Source: Cephalotrichum gorgonifer
Taxonomy: Eukaryota; Ascomycota; Sordariomycetes; Microascales; Microascaceae
Length of the DNA: 64,000 bases
Assembly (NCBI GenBank): GCA_900312665.1
Contig: ONZQ02000005.1
Span: 1,653,077 to 1,717,076 of the forward strand
Reading direction: 5' to 3'
In this document: positions 54,170 to 64,000 of the stretch, in pieces
How the letters are laid out: each line of letters starts with the position of its first letter
Numbering within the stretch: position 1 is the stretch's first letter
Notes under the pieces: generated by a model
Database searches by the model: none
Seen by the model: the letters and a program-made list of their open reading frames with translations, nothing else
What the model was told of the DNA's origin: nothing
Translations under genes and position numbers: made by a program

Positions 54170-55833
54170 CTAAGGGTTGGTGGGCTTGCGCCCACAAACG
54201 ATAGTTTGACGGTAGAATGGATGCGTATCCGGGGAGCGTAGTTCCTTGCGTACATGTGCTGCAAAGACAGATACCTCCGTTTTCCCCCAGCCAAGGGCAG
54301 TCGCAGGGTATAATACATACCCTTCGATGTCAGCCTCCACAGCAATCTGCGCGCACTGCCCGATTTCCTTTTGTTTCGGATCCTTAGGCCATGTGCCAAC
54401 GGGTGTCTATACGACATCAAGTTAGCTACCAAGAACGAAAAAGGGAAAAGGAAAAGGAAAAGGAAAAGCAAAAGGAGGGGGCGTATCCGCTTCTTGCCCC
54501 ACATACCTTATATTCAGACACTGTGATGTCAACAAAACCTGCTGCTTCCATAGCCCTCCTCTGGACTCCATCGACGGCAATCGTGAATGATCTGTCGATG
54601 CTCTCACCGAAATTGGTGAAGAGCTTACCCCACTGGCCAAGGGCAGAAGTATCCGTGACTGTGCCATCATCACTTTCGTAGGTACTGAGGGCTTCATGGC
54701 TTTCCAGCCAGCCTCCTGGCGTCAAAGCCCGATATGCCTGGGTGAAGACAGCTTCCCAATCCTTGATACTTCCTACTAGCCATCGTGCATGAATGTAGTC
54801 GAACGAGTCGTGTCCGAAGGTCCAATCAAGTGTACAATCCTCGATTTCGCTATCACAAAGATGTTGAGAACGTCAGTAGAAGACACACAGGGTTCATGTA
54901 TACGGAGGTTTATCCTCTAGGTGGGGCTGCCTTGAGAGATTTGAAACGTACAATTTCAAATTCGGGGGAACCCAGGGTGACTGGATGGGGGAAATATCGG
55001 TTCCGATGACTTCGATATGGGGATGCTCATCAGCAAAGTCGCTAGAGACATGGTTAGCAAGCCAAGAAAGAAGTCAGAATAGGAGAGATACGTACAGTGC
55101 CCAGGAGCCTAGTTCATGTTAGAAAAAGATTAGTATATAGGAGTATCAAGATAAACATCAAGTGGAGACTTTCATACCAGTTCCAGTTCCAATATCAAGG
55201 ACTTTATGAAGCTTTTCGATGTCCAGAGGAGCAACGAACAACTTTCCACCGAGTACGAGTGTCTGTACGTGGTGACTAGTTTGAATTATTAGCAATGAAA
55301 CTCGAAAATGAGGCGACGGATCGTTCTTACTTTATATCCATGGATTCGTTTTGCTGTTCGTCATTCGCCCCCCTATGGTGTGTGACGACGCATTTAGTAG
55401 CCCTCTGGCGTCGCACAGGCGCAGGATAGCTTACCAGTAGCTTGCATCGCCAATCTCATGGTGGTACGTCCTACCATGAATCTTGCGGTACTCCAGGATA
55501 CTAGCGGAGAGAGAGGCGGTTGACGAGACAATTGATGACCGGATTGACTCAGCATCGCTATCATCTATACCCTGATCCTAGAGGGCAAAAGAAGTAAGCA
55601 TACATATATACTGCGCTATATTCATCCGGTAGATGCCTTCTACGAACCTGTGCCGCCTCTACCCAGTGCTGAGCGGGAAGGATCCCGGCGACGGCACTCG
55701 CTTCAGGAGAGCCCTGTTTAGGCGACGCGGACTTTGACTTGGGCGATGTGGGGTTCGATCCCTTCGCAGGCGGCGAGGGCGATTTACTGCCCCTGGCAGC
55801 AGGCTCGGCGGGGGTTCCCGTCTCTCCAGCCAT
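54170..55833 (-). CDS. LaeA-like SAM-dependent methyltransferase
   Basis: About eight exons, starting at 55833-55648 and 55577-55435 and ending with an exon closing at TAG 54172-54170. Every junction keeps frame, for about 355 aa. The N-terminus is Ser/Pro/Lys-rich (SPPAKGSNPTSPKSKSASPK), then comes EYRKIHGRTYHHEIGDASYW, the LaeA-type entry block. SAM motif I is VLDIGTGTGSWALDFADEHP, followed by VIGTDISPIQSPWVPPN and FDYIHARWLVGSIKDWE. LaeA relatives act in the nucleus or cytosol and affect secondary metabolism and development, but most paralogues have unknown substrates. The 14-residue micro-exon GANDEQQNESMDI is supported on both sides by clean splice sites. Confidence 0.87.
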
Positions 55834-57034
55834 GTTTTTGAAGTAGTGAAGCTGAGTCTAGGTATGGTACGCCAGATATTAAAAGGGGGAGAAGGTCATG
55901 AGTCGTTTGAAATGCGGGGCTTGGGGGGAACGTGGGGGGAACGGGAACGGGAGGAGCGGCAAGGCCCGAGCACGAAAATAACTAGCGAGCGGACGGGGAG
56001 AGGAAATAGTACAAGTTGGTGTTGGCACAGTTGCGCGCTATGCCGGTTATGGGTCGGGTGGAGTACCATAGTGTAACATCCGCCTTCCAGTGGTTTAAAC
56101 CGGCCCTGTCCGTACAAGTACACACAGACACACACACACACCTCTATCTATCAAGAAAATGAACACCCCCAAGTTGCATACGAGTACTCTCCAAGTAGCT
56201 CTCGTCCAAACCAATCTTGATTAACGCCAAGTCATTGAAGTGGGGCTTCGATGTAGGAGAGATGAAGATCACGACAGGGTCCCCCCCCCCCTCCGCCTTT
56301 GCCACGACAATATAATTGATGACTTCATACTAAGATGTTTACTGTGCACGAGGCTTCCGAGTACGGACATGGTCCCATACCCCAGTCTAGCCTCCTTCCA
56401 CTCATGGTACTCCGTACTCAAGTAATACATAGGTATTGTATGGGAAACGAAGTATCTACATGCTGATTGGGTAGCAAAGACCTCCCCCTAGCAAGCAAGG
56501 ACTTGATAAAGCTTGCGCCTCTTAAATACATCCTTGTTACTCTATACAATGTCCCGAAAGTCTATGGTCTCTAGAGAAATAACCATTTAAGATGACGCGG
56601 CTATAATGTCTAACAACTGGCAACATGTCGCGTGTAGCAAAGGAGTGACCTGGGAGATGAAGTAAAGAAGGGAGGAACTAAGAGCTTCCCAAGAGTCAGA
56701 TCTAGCGGGGTCTTAGTAGGTAGGTCGGTGTGAGCGTCTAAATCATAGCGTAGTGGGTGCCTTTTCGTAAATGCTAACCTCCCGTCGCATTGGCAATGAA
56801 GACTGTATTCGCTCTATGTACATTTCGAGGCTGTGAAATTTGGAGTTGTACATTGACTATAGGAAGGAAGCCAGGTATTTCCTCGCATACCTCCCTGATG
56901 GTCAGGCCTAAGTAGAGCAGGGTTACGTGGATGATAAGCCCTTGTATAGTTTCGGAAGAAGCTAATGGAGAATGTCATAATAGTATGGGCTAGAAAGGTA
57001 TTTAAGACCTGGCACACTGACACCGCGACACACG
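55834..57034. other. Gene-free stretch with microsatellite
   Basis: Methyltransferase promoter and 3' flank of the sugar transporter. A (CA)n tract lies at about 56118-56142 and a C12 run at 56281-56292. No gene supported. Confidence 0.4.
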
Positions 57035-58857
57035 TCAAGGGGCCCTCTCCTCATAATCCACCTCGGCAACCTTCCCTCCAGCCTCAAGCCCCCCATTGTC
57101 TCCGACCCTTCCCATCTTCTTAAAGTCTTTAATGGCCATGCCCTCAAGGAATAGCCTATCAATCTCCTCCAGCGTCTTACCGCTACACTCCGGGATACAG
57201 AACCAGGAGAAGATAACGGCCCCAAAGGCGGTGGTGCCAAAGATGAAGCCAACCTTGGAGCCGAGATTGGCGTAGGGGGCGTTGAGCAGGTAGGGAATGC
57301 TAAAGGAGACGGCGAACTGGATGGTGATGTTGAAGACGGAGCCGACGGCGTAGGTAAGGTCTCGGAGGCGGGTGGTGGGGATCTCGGCGGCGACAACATG
57401 CGAGAGGGGAGCCCAGCCGAGCTGGAAGCCGACGCCGAAGACGGTGACCATGGCGGTTATGGCTTTTTTCACTTCGGGGGATGGGCTGGAGATTGTGCCG
57501 AGGGCACCCATTGTGAAGAGGGCGGTGCATTGGACGGCGGCCCCGGCGACCATGAGTGGCCTTCGCGTACTCTGATTAGCGCTCTGGACATGGGATCTAT
57601 ACTCTGAAGGATTTTAGGTGGGGGCATTCCAGGCTATTGGCACTTACACTCGGCCTGTCATGTCAGTGAGGGCCTGTGTGATGAATACCATGACTATATT
57701 CACGCCGGAATTTATAGAGTTCATGGCAAACGGATTAATGGTGTTGAGACTCTTGATGAATATTGTCCCATAGATAGAAGAGAAGTTCTGGCCTGTCAGT
57801 TGGAGGAATACATTGACGCCAACAACGATAAGGGTACGTTTGAGGTTCGCTAGAATCCAGGTTGGCATGCTAAACCTCTCCAAATGAGATGACAGCGGGA
57901 GACTTACTTCCTCGGAACTGCTCCTTAAAGCGACCGCGGTCCACGGTGAGGTTGATGGTGCCCTTAATCTCCTGGAACTCAGCCTCTATCTCCTCGTCAG
58001 TAAACTTCCCCTCGCGTAGAAGCCTGAGGGACGCCATGGCTGCGTCCGGTTGGTCCTGCAGTAGCAGCCAGCGGGGGGATTCCGGAAGGAACCACACCCC
58101 ACAGATGAGGATGGAGGGGACGATGAAGAAGAGCCCGAGAGGGATGCGCCAGGAGGCCTCGCCCTCGATCTTGGCGGTCCGTTGACAAATGAGCGCCATG
58201 GTTAGCTGGCCAAACTATTTTGAGTGGTTCATGATTAGCCGCTCTGTCGGGATCTAGGGAGGGGAAAAAGGGGAGGGGGGTGGTTTGGGGGGGAAAGGGG
58301 GGGGTTTAGGGTTTAGGAACTCCGCGAGGGACTCGGAAACCTACCAAGAGACCTGACTGGTAGGTCCCGACCACGAAGCCGCGGACGCGAGCAGGCACGA
58401 GCTCCGACTGCAGGACAGGGACGAGCGCGAGTTCCATGCCAATGTATACATAGGCGATGATGCGCCCAACCAGCATTTGAGCCCTGTGCTGCGCCGTAAC
58501 GAGGATGATGGCAGCGACGAGGGCCCAGCAGCACATGACAAGCATGCACCGCCGGCGGCCCCACCACCGGCTGATAAGGTTGCCGCTCACGAGACCAAAG
58601 GCAAAGCCGATATAGTTGAGGCTGTTGAGGAGAGACAGGTAGTAGGGCTCGATGACGAACTTGCCCTTGCCCTCGTCCCAGACCCCGAACTTTTGCTCGA
58701 ATGAGGTCATGGCTTGGGTGCCGGAGAAGGCGCCCTGGTCCATGCCGAAGTTGAGCTGGGAGAGAGCGATGAGAGTCACGGCGTAGATGAGGCGGCCGTT
58801 GAAACATTGCATAAAGGCCCGGGGCCGGGGGTGGACGGCACCATCGCCGTGCTCCAT
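57035..58857 (-). CDS. MFS sugar transporter (alpha-glucoside/hexose:H+ symporter type)
   Basis: Four exons; exon 1 is 58857-58345, exon 2 begins at 58214, and the last ends at 57035. The total is about 490 aa with 12 predicted spans. Signatures: MDQGAFSGTQAMTSF near TM1, RWWGRRRCMLV (loop 2-3), FLPESPRWLLLQD after TM6, EMFRGTN-like FRGTNLKRTLIVVG before TM7, TGQNFSSIYG in TM7, and PECSGKTLEEIDRLF at the C-terminus. These are sugar-porter family hallmarks. It imports sugars across the plasma membrane; the QLTGQNF variant and the N-terminus are closer to maltose/alpha-glucoside permeases than to hexose carriers. It is divergent to the sulfatase at 59862 with about 1 kb between. Intron 1 contains an extreme G-run. 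Confidence 0.92.
58215..58344. other. G-run tract with telomere-like words inside transporter intron 1
   Basis: The plus strand shows successive G4-G8 runs at 58260-58305 followed by TTTAGGGTTTAGG (58305-58317). The pattern can fold as a G-quadruplex on the plus strand. It lies wholly within intron 1 of the minus-strand transporter, so the transcript is C-rich here. Confidence 0.7.
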
Positions 58858-59861
58858 GATGGCGGTTTGGGGGGCGGACGGGAAGATGTGGTGTGGCCGA
58901 CGGTGTTGACGATGTGTCCGGGAAGGAGGAAATAGATGAGAGCCCCGCATCCTTTGGAGAATAGAGCGGTCACATTTGATCTCGACCGGAAAGGGGGCCT
59001 CCGTTTTATCAAAGCCGTGAAGCTCAGGTGTCTCTGCCTGAATCAGCGACGGGAATATGAGCACGGCAGTGGGTGGAGGTTGCCTCCTCTCGGCCGGGCA
59101 TACCCGTATGTACGTCCTAGGCGCGAACTACACGTTCATTGTTCCATACGGGATTCGCACCGATTCAACTTTGGTTAATCAATGTTGTGACAAGGGGTAT
59201 CCAGCACGTCACTGAACAAGAATTCTTAGTCCCGTCAATTTTGGGGAAAGAAGCGCACTATAAGAATCCCCTAATAATAATAAAGCTTCCCCGATCGGGT
59301 AAAAGTGGCCGGATGGAATCCACATTTATGGGTCACCTGGTGTTCCAGCCACAGCTAGACAGGCGTCAGGAATTTGCGGGGAAAGCATTACGGGGAAGGG
59401 CGGCCGAAGCACAGAAATCGAGGGTACCTATTTGGCGTTATTCTTGGCAGTTCGTCAACTTCGCCGAAACTGTCGGCTTGCTTTGGGACACTACTTGTCG
59501 GAACTCCTCTACAAACGGTATAAATGTTGAACTCTACGCTTCTGGGGCTATCTATTGCGGGGATGGACGGAGATAGGGCGCGTGGAGAAGCTTGCTCTTG
59601 CCCCTCGTACCCCATCCCCTACCCAGTTGATGAAGTCACCTCGTCCTATACAACCTTTCAGGCCCGCCGTCCCTCCTTGCCTCTCACAGTCTCCAAACCC
59701 CAACTCCTCAATAACCTCGACCCATCGTCTTCTTTACTCGCGGCCATCTGTATTCTCTGCCTCGCCAAACCCGCCCTCTTAGACGCCCTCTTTGTCTTGT
59801 CTAGGCCGTCTCCGCCTCTGGCACGGTAGATTCTCACCAGAGAAAATTTACGCAAACCATC
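58858..59861. promoter_or_regulatory. Bidirectional promoter between sugar transporter and sulfatase
   Basis: About 1 kb between divergent start codons. No internal gene is supported. A CGG-N-CCG-like arrangement suited to a Zn2Cys6 factor occurs in places, but I do not assign a site. Co-regulation is an inference from the arrangement. Confidence 0.45.
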
Positions 59862-61579
59862 ATGCCAGCCAAGCAACCAAACTTCCTTATCATCGTCGCC
59901 GATGACCTTGGTTATAGTGATATCGGGCCCTTTGGCTCCGAGATCCCCACTCCCGCCCTCGACCGCCTCGCAGCGGACGGCGTCAGGCTGACCAATTTCC
60001 ATACCGCATCTGCCTGCTCCCCTACGCGCTCCATGCTCTTCTCCGGCACCGATAACCACATCGCCGGCCTCGGCCAGATGGCCGAGCACATGGCTTCTGG
60101 CGATTTGTACAAGGACCGGCCGGGGTATGAGGGGTACCTCAACTTTCGTGTCGCAGCTTTGTCTGAGGTCATGCAGGACGCAGGTTACCATACAATCATG
60201 TCGGGCAAGTGGTAAGTTGCTCCTATGCTTTACTATCTCTATACTGAGTGGAACACCGCGCTCACTAGTTTTTCAGGCATCTGGGTTTGACTAAGGAGAC
60301 TTCCCCGTCTGCCCGGGGCTTTGATGAATCCTTCGTCTTCCTCTCAGGCTGCGGAAACCACTATAACTACGAGCCCCAACTAGACGACCCGTCCCATGCA
60401 ATCTTCACGCCTATGAACGCCGGCCAATTCTGGATGAAGGACGATTCTTTTCTCGACCGTACAAAGGACCTCCCAAAGGACTTCTACTCCACTACGACCT
60501 TCACAGATAAGCTGGTCGACTATATCTCCAAGTCTGACTCCGAGAAGCCCTTCTTCTCATATCTTGCCTTTACCGCGCCGCACTGGCCCCTCCAGGCTCC
60601 TCGCGAGGTCATTCACAAGTACCGCGGGCTATATGACGAAGGTCCCGGCGTCCTGCGAGGGAAGCGGCTCCAAAAACTTGTGGATATGGGCATCATCCCC
60701 AAGGACGTGGAGCCGGCGCCTGTCACTGTTGAGCAATGGAAGTCAATGTCGGAGGCCGAGCGGGCTGAGTCGGCGCGGAAGATGGAGGTCTTTGCAGCCA
60801 TGGTAGATGTCATCGACCAGAATATCGGCCGTGTGATCGACTGTCTAGAGGCAAAGGGAGAGCTCGACAACACCTTCATCCTTTTCATGAGCGATAACGG
60901 TGCTGAGGGGGCCATGCTGGAGGCCATCCCCCTCATGGGCGGCGCAGGTAGTGTGACCAAGATCATAGACAAATACTATGATAATAGCATGGAGAACATG
61001 GGCGCCGGGGACTCGTATATTTGGTATGGCCCTGAGTGGGCGTGTGCGTCTATGGCACCGTCGCGGGGCTTCAAAACTTGGATAACGGAGGGCGGAATCC
61101 GGTGTCCTTGTCTTATCCGGTATCCCCCGCTGTGCGAAGCCGGCACCATCACGGATTCATTCGCCACGGTAATGGATATCATGCCCACCATTGCTGATAT
61201 AGCGGGCGTGGTGCTACCTCGGCCTGGAGAGCCGTTCCGCGGGAGGAGCGTCGTTCCTTTGCGCGGCTCGACTTGGAAACCGCACCTCGGAGGGACTTCG
61301 CCTAGCTTTCACGATGAAGAGAAGACGATTACGGGGTGGGAGTTGTTTGGGCTAAGGGCAATTAGAAAAGGAGCTTGGAAGGCGGTCTACATGATAGCGC
61401 CGAGAGGCAAGGACAGGTGGGAGCTGTACAATATGGACAGGGATCCCGGTGAACTTCGCGATTTGGCGGAGACGGAGACGAAGATTCTTGGGGAGCTGGT
61501 GGAACATTGGGAGGCGTATTATGCGGAGACAGGCATGTTCGATCCTGGCCAAGAGTTCTCCATGGTAAAGCACTGTTAA
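59862..61579 (+). CDS. Arylsulfatase-family (type I) sulfatase
   Basis: Two exons (59862-60211, 60277-61579) give 550 aa. The N-terminus PNFLIIVADDLGYSDIGPFG holds the metal-binding Asp pair (14, 15). The formylglycine motif is CSPTR (52-56), followed by GLGQMAEH, which is typical. HTIMSGKWHLG provides the Lys/His pair across the intron, and FMSDNGAEGAML the distal Asp/Asn. There is no signal peptide, so it is intracellular. It releases sulfate from sulfate esters of phenols, alkyl groups or sugars. It needs formylglycine maturation of Cys52. The divergent sugar transporter and the convergent Zn2Cys6 gene suggest a small utilisation cluster. Confidence 0.94.
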
Positions 61580-61680
61580 GGAGAAGGTTGGGCTAGTCGC
61601 AAGCCGCTTCCAAACTATAGTATCACGATGAGAGATCAGAAATCATTTAGACTAGAATTTCTAAACCAAGGCCCACCTCC

Positions 61681-63929
61681 TCAAGAAGTTCCCCTCCCGC
61701 CAGTCCTCTCACAAACAGCGTTCAACAGACCCTCTAACGAGTCCTTCATCCTCCCCAGATCCACCGCCTCTGTACTCCACCTCTCCAGTGTCGTGATAGA
61801 AAACTTCACTAGGTCCCACCAATTATCCGGGGCCCGCACTTCCCCGCCCTTCACAATCACGGCGAGCACGAGCACTGCTGAGCGGAAGGCAGCACGGCAC
61901 ACGAACCAGGTGCCCCCGTGCCGGTGGTGGTTCACGCTCCGGAGGATGATGTCAGCGCACAGCGCCACCTCCTGCTGGGCGACGTCGATAACCTGGGGGC
62001 TCGGGGATAGGTGGGGCGGGTGGTGGAGGTAGGAGTAGAGAAGCGGACGGGAGATACACTCGCGCCAGTCTTCGAAGCGGCCTTGGAGGTAGAAGGCAAG
62101 TTCGTTAGGGGGGTAGTTAGTGGGTTCGAACTTTATAGACGAGGGGAGGTGGGAGTGCCTGTATATTTGAGGAGCCCGTGGTTAGCGGGTGGGAGAGATG
62201 CGTAGAGATGCGTAGAGGGTGGAAAGGGAAAGGGGAAGGGGTGGCGCAAAGATGTACGAGATTTCATACCAATTGGATATTTCCTTCTCAGACTCCTGGA
62301 ACTGCCGGAGCACAATGTCGACGTGCTTGATCCAATACTCCTCGCCTCTCCTGTAAAATAGTGACATCATGTCGTCTATCGTCCTCCGCAGTGATATCTC
62401 GGCGAGGTAGAAAAACCACCCCCTCTCCTCTTCGGACCGTTGCAGGACATCTACCCGTCGCGGGGCCCCACCTCCATTCTCTTCCTCGCTCGTAAGAGTA
62501 AGCGAGGCCGGAGGGGAGGGAAGGGCGTCCGGGCGATCGAACTTAACAGGGATACTCGGTCTTAGCCCAAGCTCAGGGGAAAGTTCGCTGCCCAACATTA
62601 GTCGGGGGGGGGAAAACATACTGCCAGGTCAAACTAGACACAAACCTTTCTGCCTTGAATAGTGACCAGAATAAACGCTGCTCAAGATCCTCGTGCGTTG
62701 TCCTCAACGCCTCCGGAGCATTTGTGGGGTCTAACCCCGTCGTAACTTGGCCTATGTGCCGGATTTGGAGGCAAGAAGACGCTCTTTGGAGGTATAGCCA
62801 GGCTTGGACGGGCCTGAGGCGGTACTTTTCGTATATGCAGGCGAAGAAGAGGCACTGCACACCGATGAGGGATGTTTCCAAAAGACCAATCCGCTTTTGC
62901 GCGGCGATGTAATACGCCTCGGCTGCGGAGCCATATTCGGTGTTCTCGCACGCACTGGGTAATATTTCGGGCTCAGGTATTCCAAGTCCAGCTTTCGTGT
63001 GGGTGGGCGGGCTCCACGGCTGGGTATAGCAAGCTATCGCACACACTATTAACTACGACTGGCGTTAGTGAGAAAATATCGCTTTTCCGAAGAAAAAACT
63101 GAGAAGTTTAAGTGTGTCTTACCACAAGACAGCTCGGTGCGTCCCAGCCGAGGCCGTTCTCGGCGGCGGATTTCGCATAAGACATCAGCTCCGCCGGCTC
63201 AAGGATCGGATTTCTCGGGTGGACGTGGGCCAAGAACTTCTGGCACAGCGGCACGAGCGCTTCTTCTTGGACCGTCGGACGCAGGAGGGCGTCTCTCCCG
63301 ATGCGCGCGTTTTGCAAACCAAAAGCAGGCGCCCGAGGGGACGGGGAGACTTGGCACTCGTGGGAATTGTACGGACCGAACACGAAGGAGTTGATCCGGG
63401 CATCTCGGTCCGTGACGATACCCTCAAAAATAGGCCATCTGAGAAGTGATTCGCAGCTCGACGCCATGTACGAAGGCCATAAAGGAGAAGCGGAAGATCG
63501 ACTTGCCAGAAGAGAGGCAGGTGTGCCGATGTCAGAGATCGTAGCTGGAGTACCGTGCGACTGAGGTGACTGGGCCGGAGCGGAGACCGCTGGTTGGCCA
63601 GAGTCCCTCGTCTGGAGCAAGCTCTTGAGCTCATCAAACCTCGCGAGGATCTCTTCATGGCGGTGTCTGGATTCGGCCTGACCGTCGGCCTCGTCGGCCT
63701 CGTCCGCATACACACACTTGGCCTTCTGGTTCCGGCAGAACCCGCACACAGGTTTGACGGTGTCGCACTTGGTCTTTCGGAGCCGGCAGAACTGGCATGC
63801 CGCGACCGCCCTCTTCCTCCGCGTAAAGGCGGCGCTCGTGAGCTTGGGTCGCTTGGCTGGGGGCGCGCTGTCCACATCGTGCTCCTCATGTGTGAGGCCG
63901 CTGGATACATTCGGACTCGGAGTCTCCAT
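61681..63929 (-). CDS. Zn2Cys6 transcription factor with fungal-specific domain
   Basis: About four exons spliced in frame: roughly 63929-63120, one through 63046-62640, one from about 62585 to 62265, and one from about 62155 to 61681. The zinc cluster is ACQFCRLRKTKCDTVKPVCG plus FCRNQKAKC, with cysteines at 45, 48, 55, 62, 65 and 72, preceded by a basic stretch (KRPKL, RRKR). The regulatory domain includes YYIAAQKRIGLLETSLIGVQ and LEQRLFWSLFKAER, the fungal_trans hallmark order. The ATG at 63929 gives a clean start; the frame stays open upstream to a GCAG acceptor at about 63975, so a further 5' exon may lie beyond the window. It converges with the sulfatase (100 bp apart) and is a candidate regulator of the sulfatase/transporter pair. 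Confidence 0.88.
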
Positions 63930-64000
63930 CTTTTCTTCTTTCGGCGCCAAGCGGAAGGTGGTTGGATCCAATACCTGCAATGGAGACGAGAAAATACCAA

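Noticed and set aside
56118..56142. (CA)n tract
   Set aside because: Ordinary microsatellite; noted only as gap content.

Overview
This is nuclear DNA of a filamentous ascomycete (Pezizomycotina; Sordariomycetes-like by content, but I cannot fix the genus). Genes are monocistronic on both strands. Most have short introns (about 50-110 nt) with GTRNGT donors, CTRAY branch sites and YAG acceptors. There are two or more Zn2Cys6-type regulators, a LaeA-like methyltransferase, a Fot1/pogo transposon with RIP-like decay, and intron-bearing tRNAs.

Layout. 0-3.1 kb: a gene truncated by the left edge, carrying a SesA (NACHT_N) death-fold domain, lies divergent to an intact SesB-type alpha/beta hydrolase that ends in a Gly/Asn/Gln-rich amyloid-like motif. 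This looks like a ses-type programmed-cell-death/prion signalling locus. 3.5-9.2 kb: tRNA-Gly, a membrane-anchored protein with two hevein-type chitin-binding domains, a degenerate ~53-bp tandem repeat and a CXXC-rich fragment. 9.5-14 kb: an F-box protein, then two divergent secreted Cys-rich proteins (one effector-like, one Kex2-processed and killer-toxin-like). 14.8-19.3 kb: a decayed bacterial-type phosphoenolpyruvate synthase next to an L-lactate dehydrogenase homologue that has lost catalytic residues. 20.8-25.6 kb: a glutamine amidotransferase with a purine-rich minisatellite upstream, tRNA-Ala and tRNA-Arg, and a dienelactone hydrolase. 26.5-36.2 kb: a Zn2Cys6 factor divergent to an MDR oxidoreductase, a Pro-rich hypothetical, a peroxisomal acyl-CoA ligase, and a transcription-factor-domain protein without a zinc cluster. 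36.5-42.2 kb: a Fot1-like transposon between two diverged direct repeats, a glutathione S-transferase and a patatin-like lipase with one nonsense codon. 44-50.5 kb: an amino-acid permease, a tandem zinc-ribbon protein with a premature stop whose 3' end has become a minisatellite, and a secreted heme-thiolate peroxidase. 51-64 kb: an SDR pseudogene, a GH1 beta-glucosidase, a LaeA-like methyltransferase, an MFS sugar transporter divergent to an arylsulfatase, and a second Zn2Cys6 regulator.

How the genes fit together (inference). The 57-64 kb block (transporter, sulfatase, regulator) may be a small catabolic unit for sulfated sugars or sulfate esters. The 26.5-33.6 kb block (regulator, oxidoreductase, acyl-CoA ligase) has secondary-metabolism or catabolic-cluster character. 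At least four genes are broken (PEP synthase, patatin, zinc-ribbon protein, SDR), and the LDH has kept its frame but not its active site. The window therefore reads as an accessory, decaying chromosomal region rich in self/non-self and secreted functions. Exon boundaries were assigned by eye from splice signals and reading frame.
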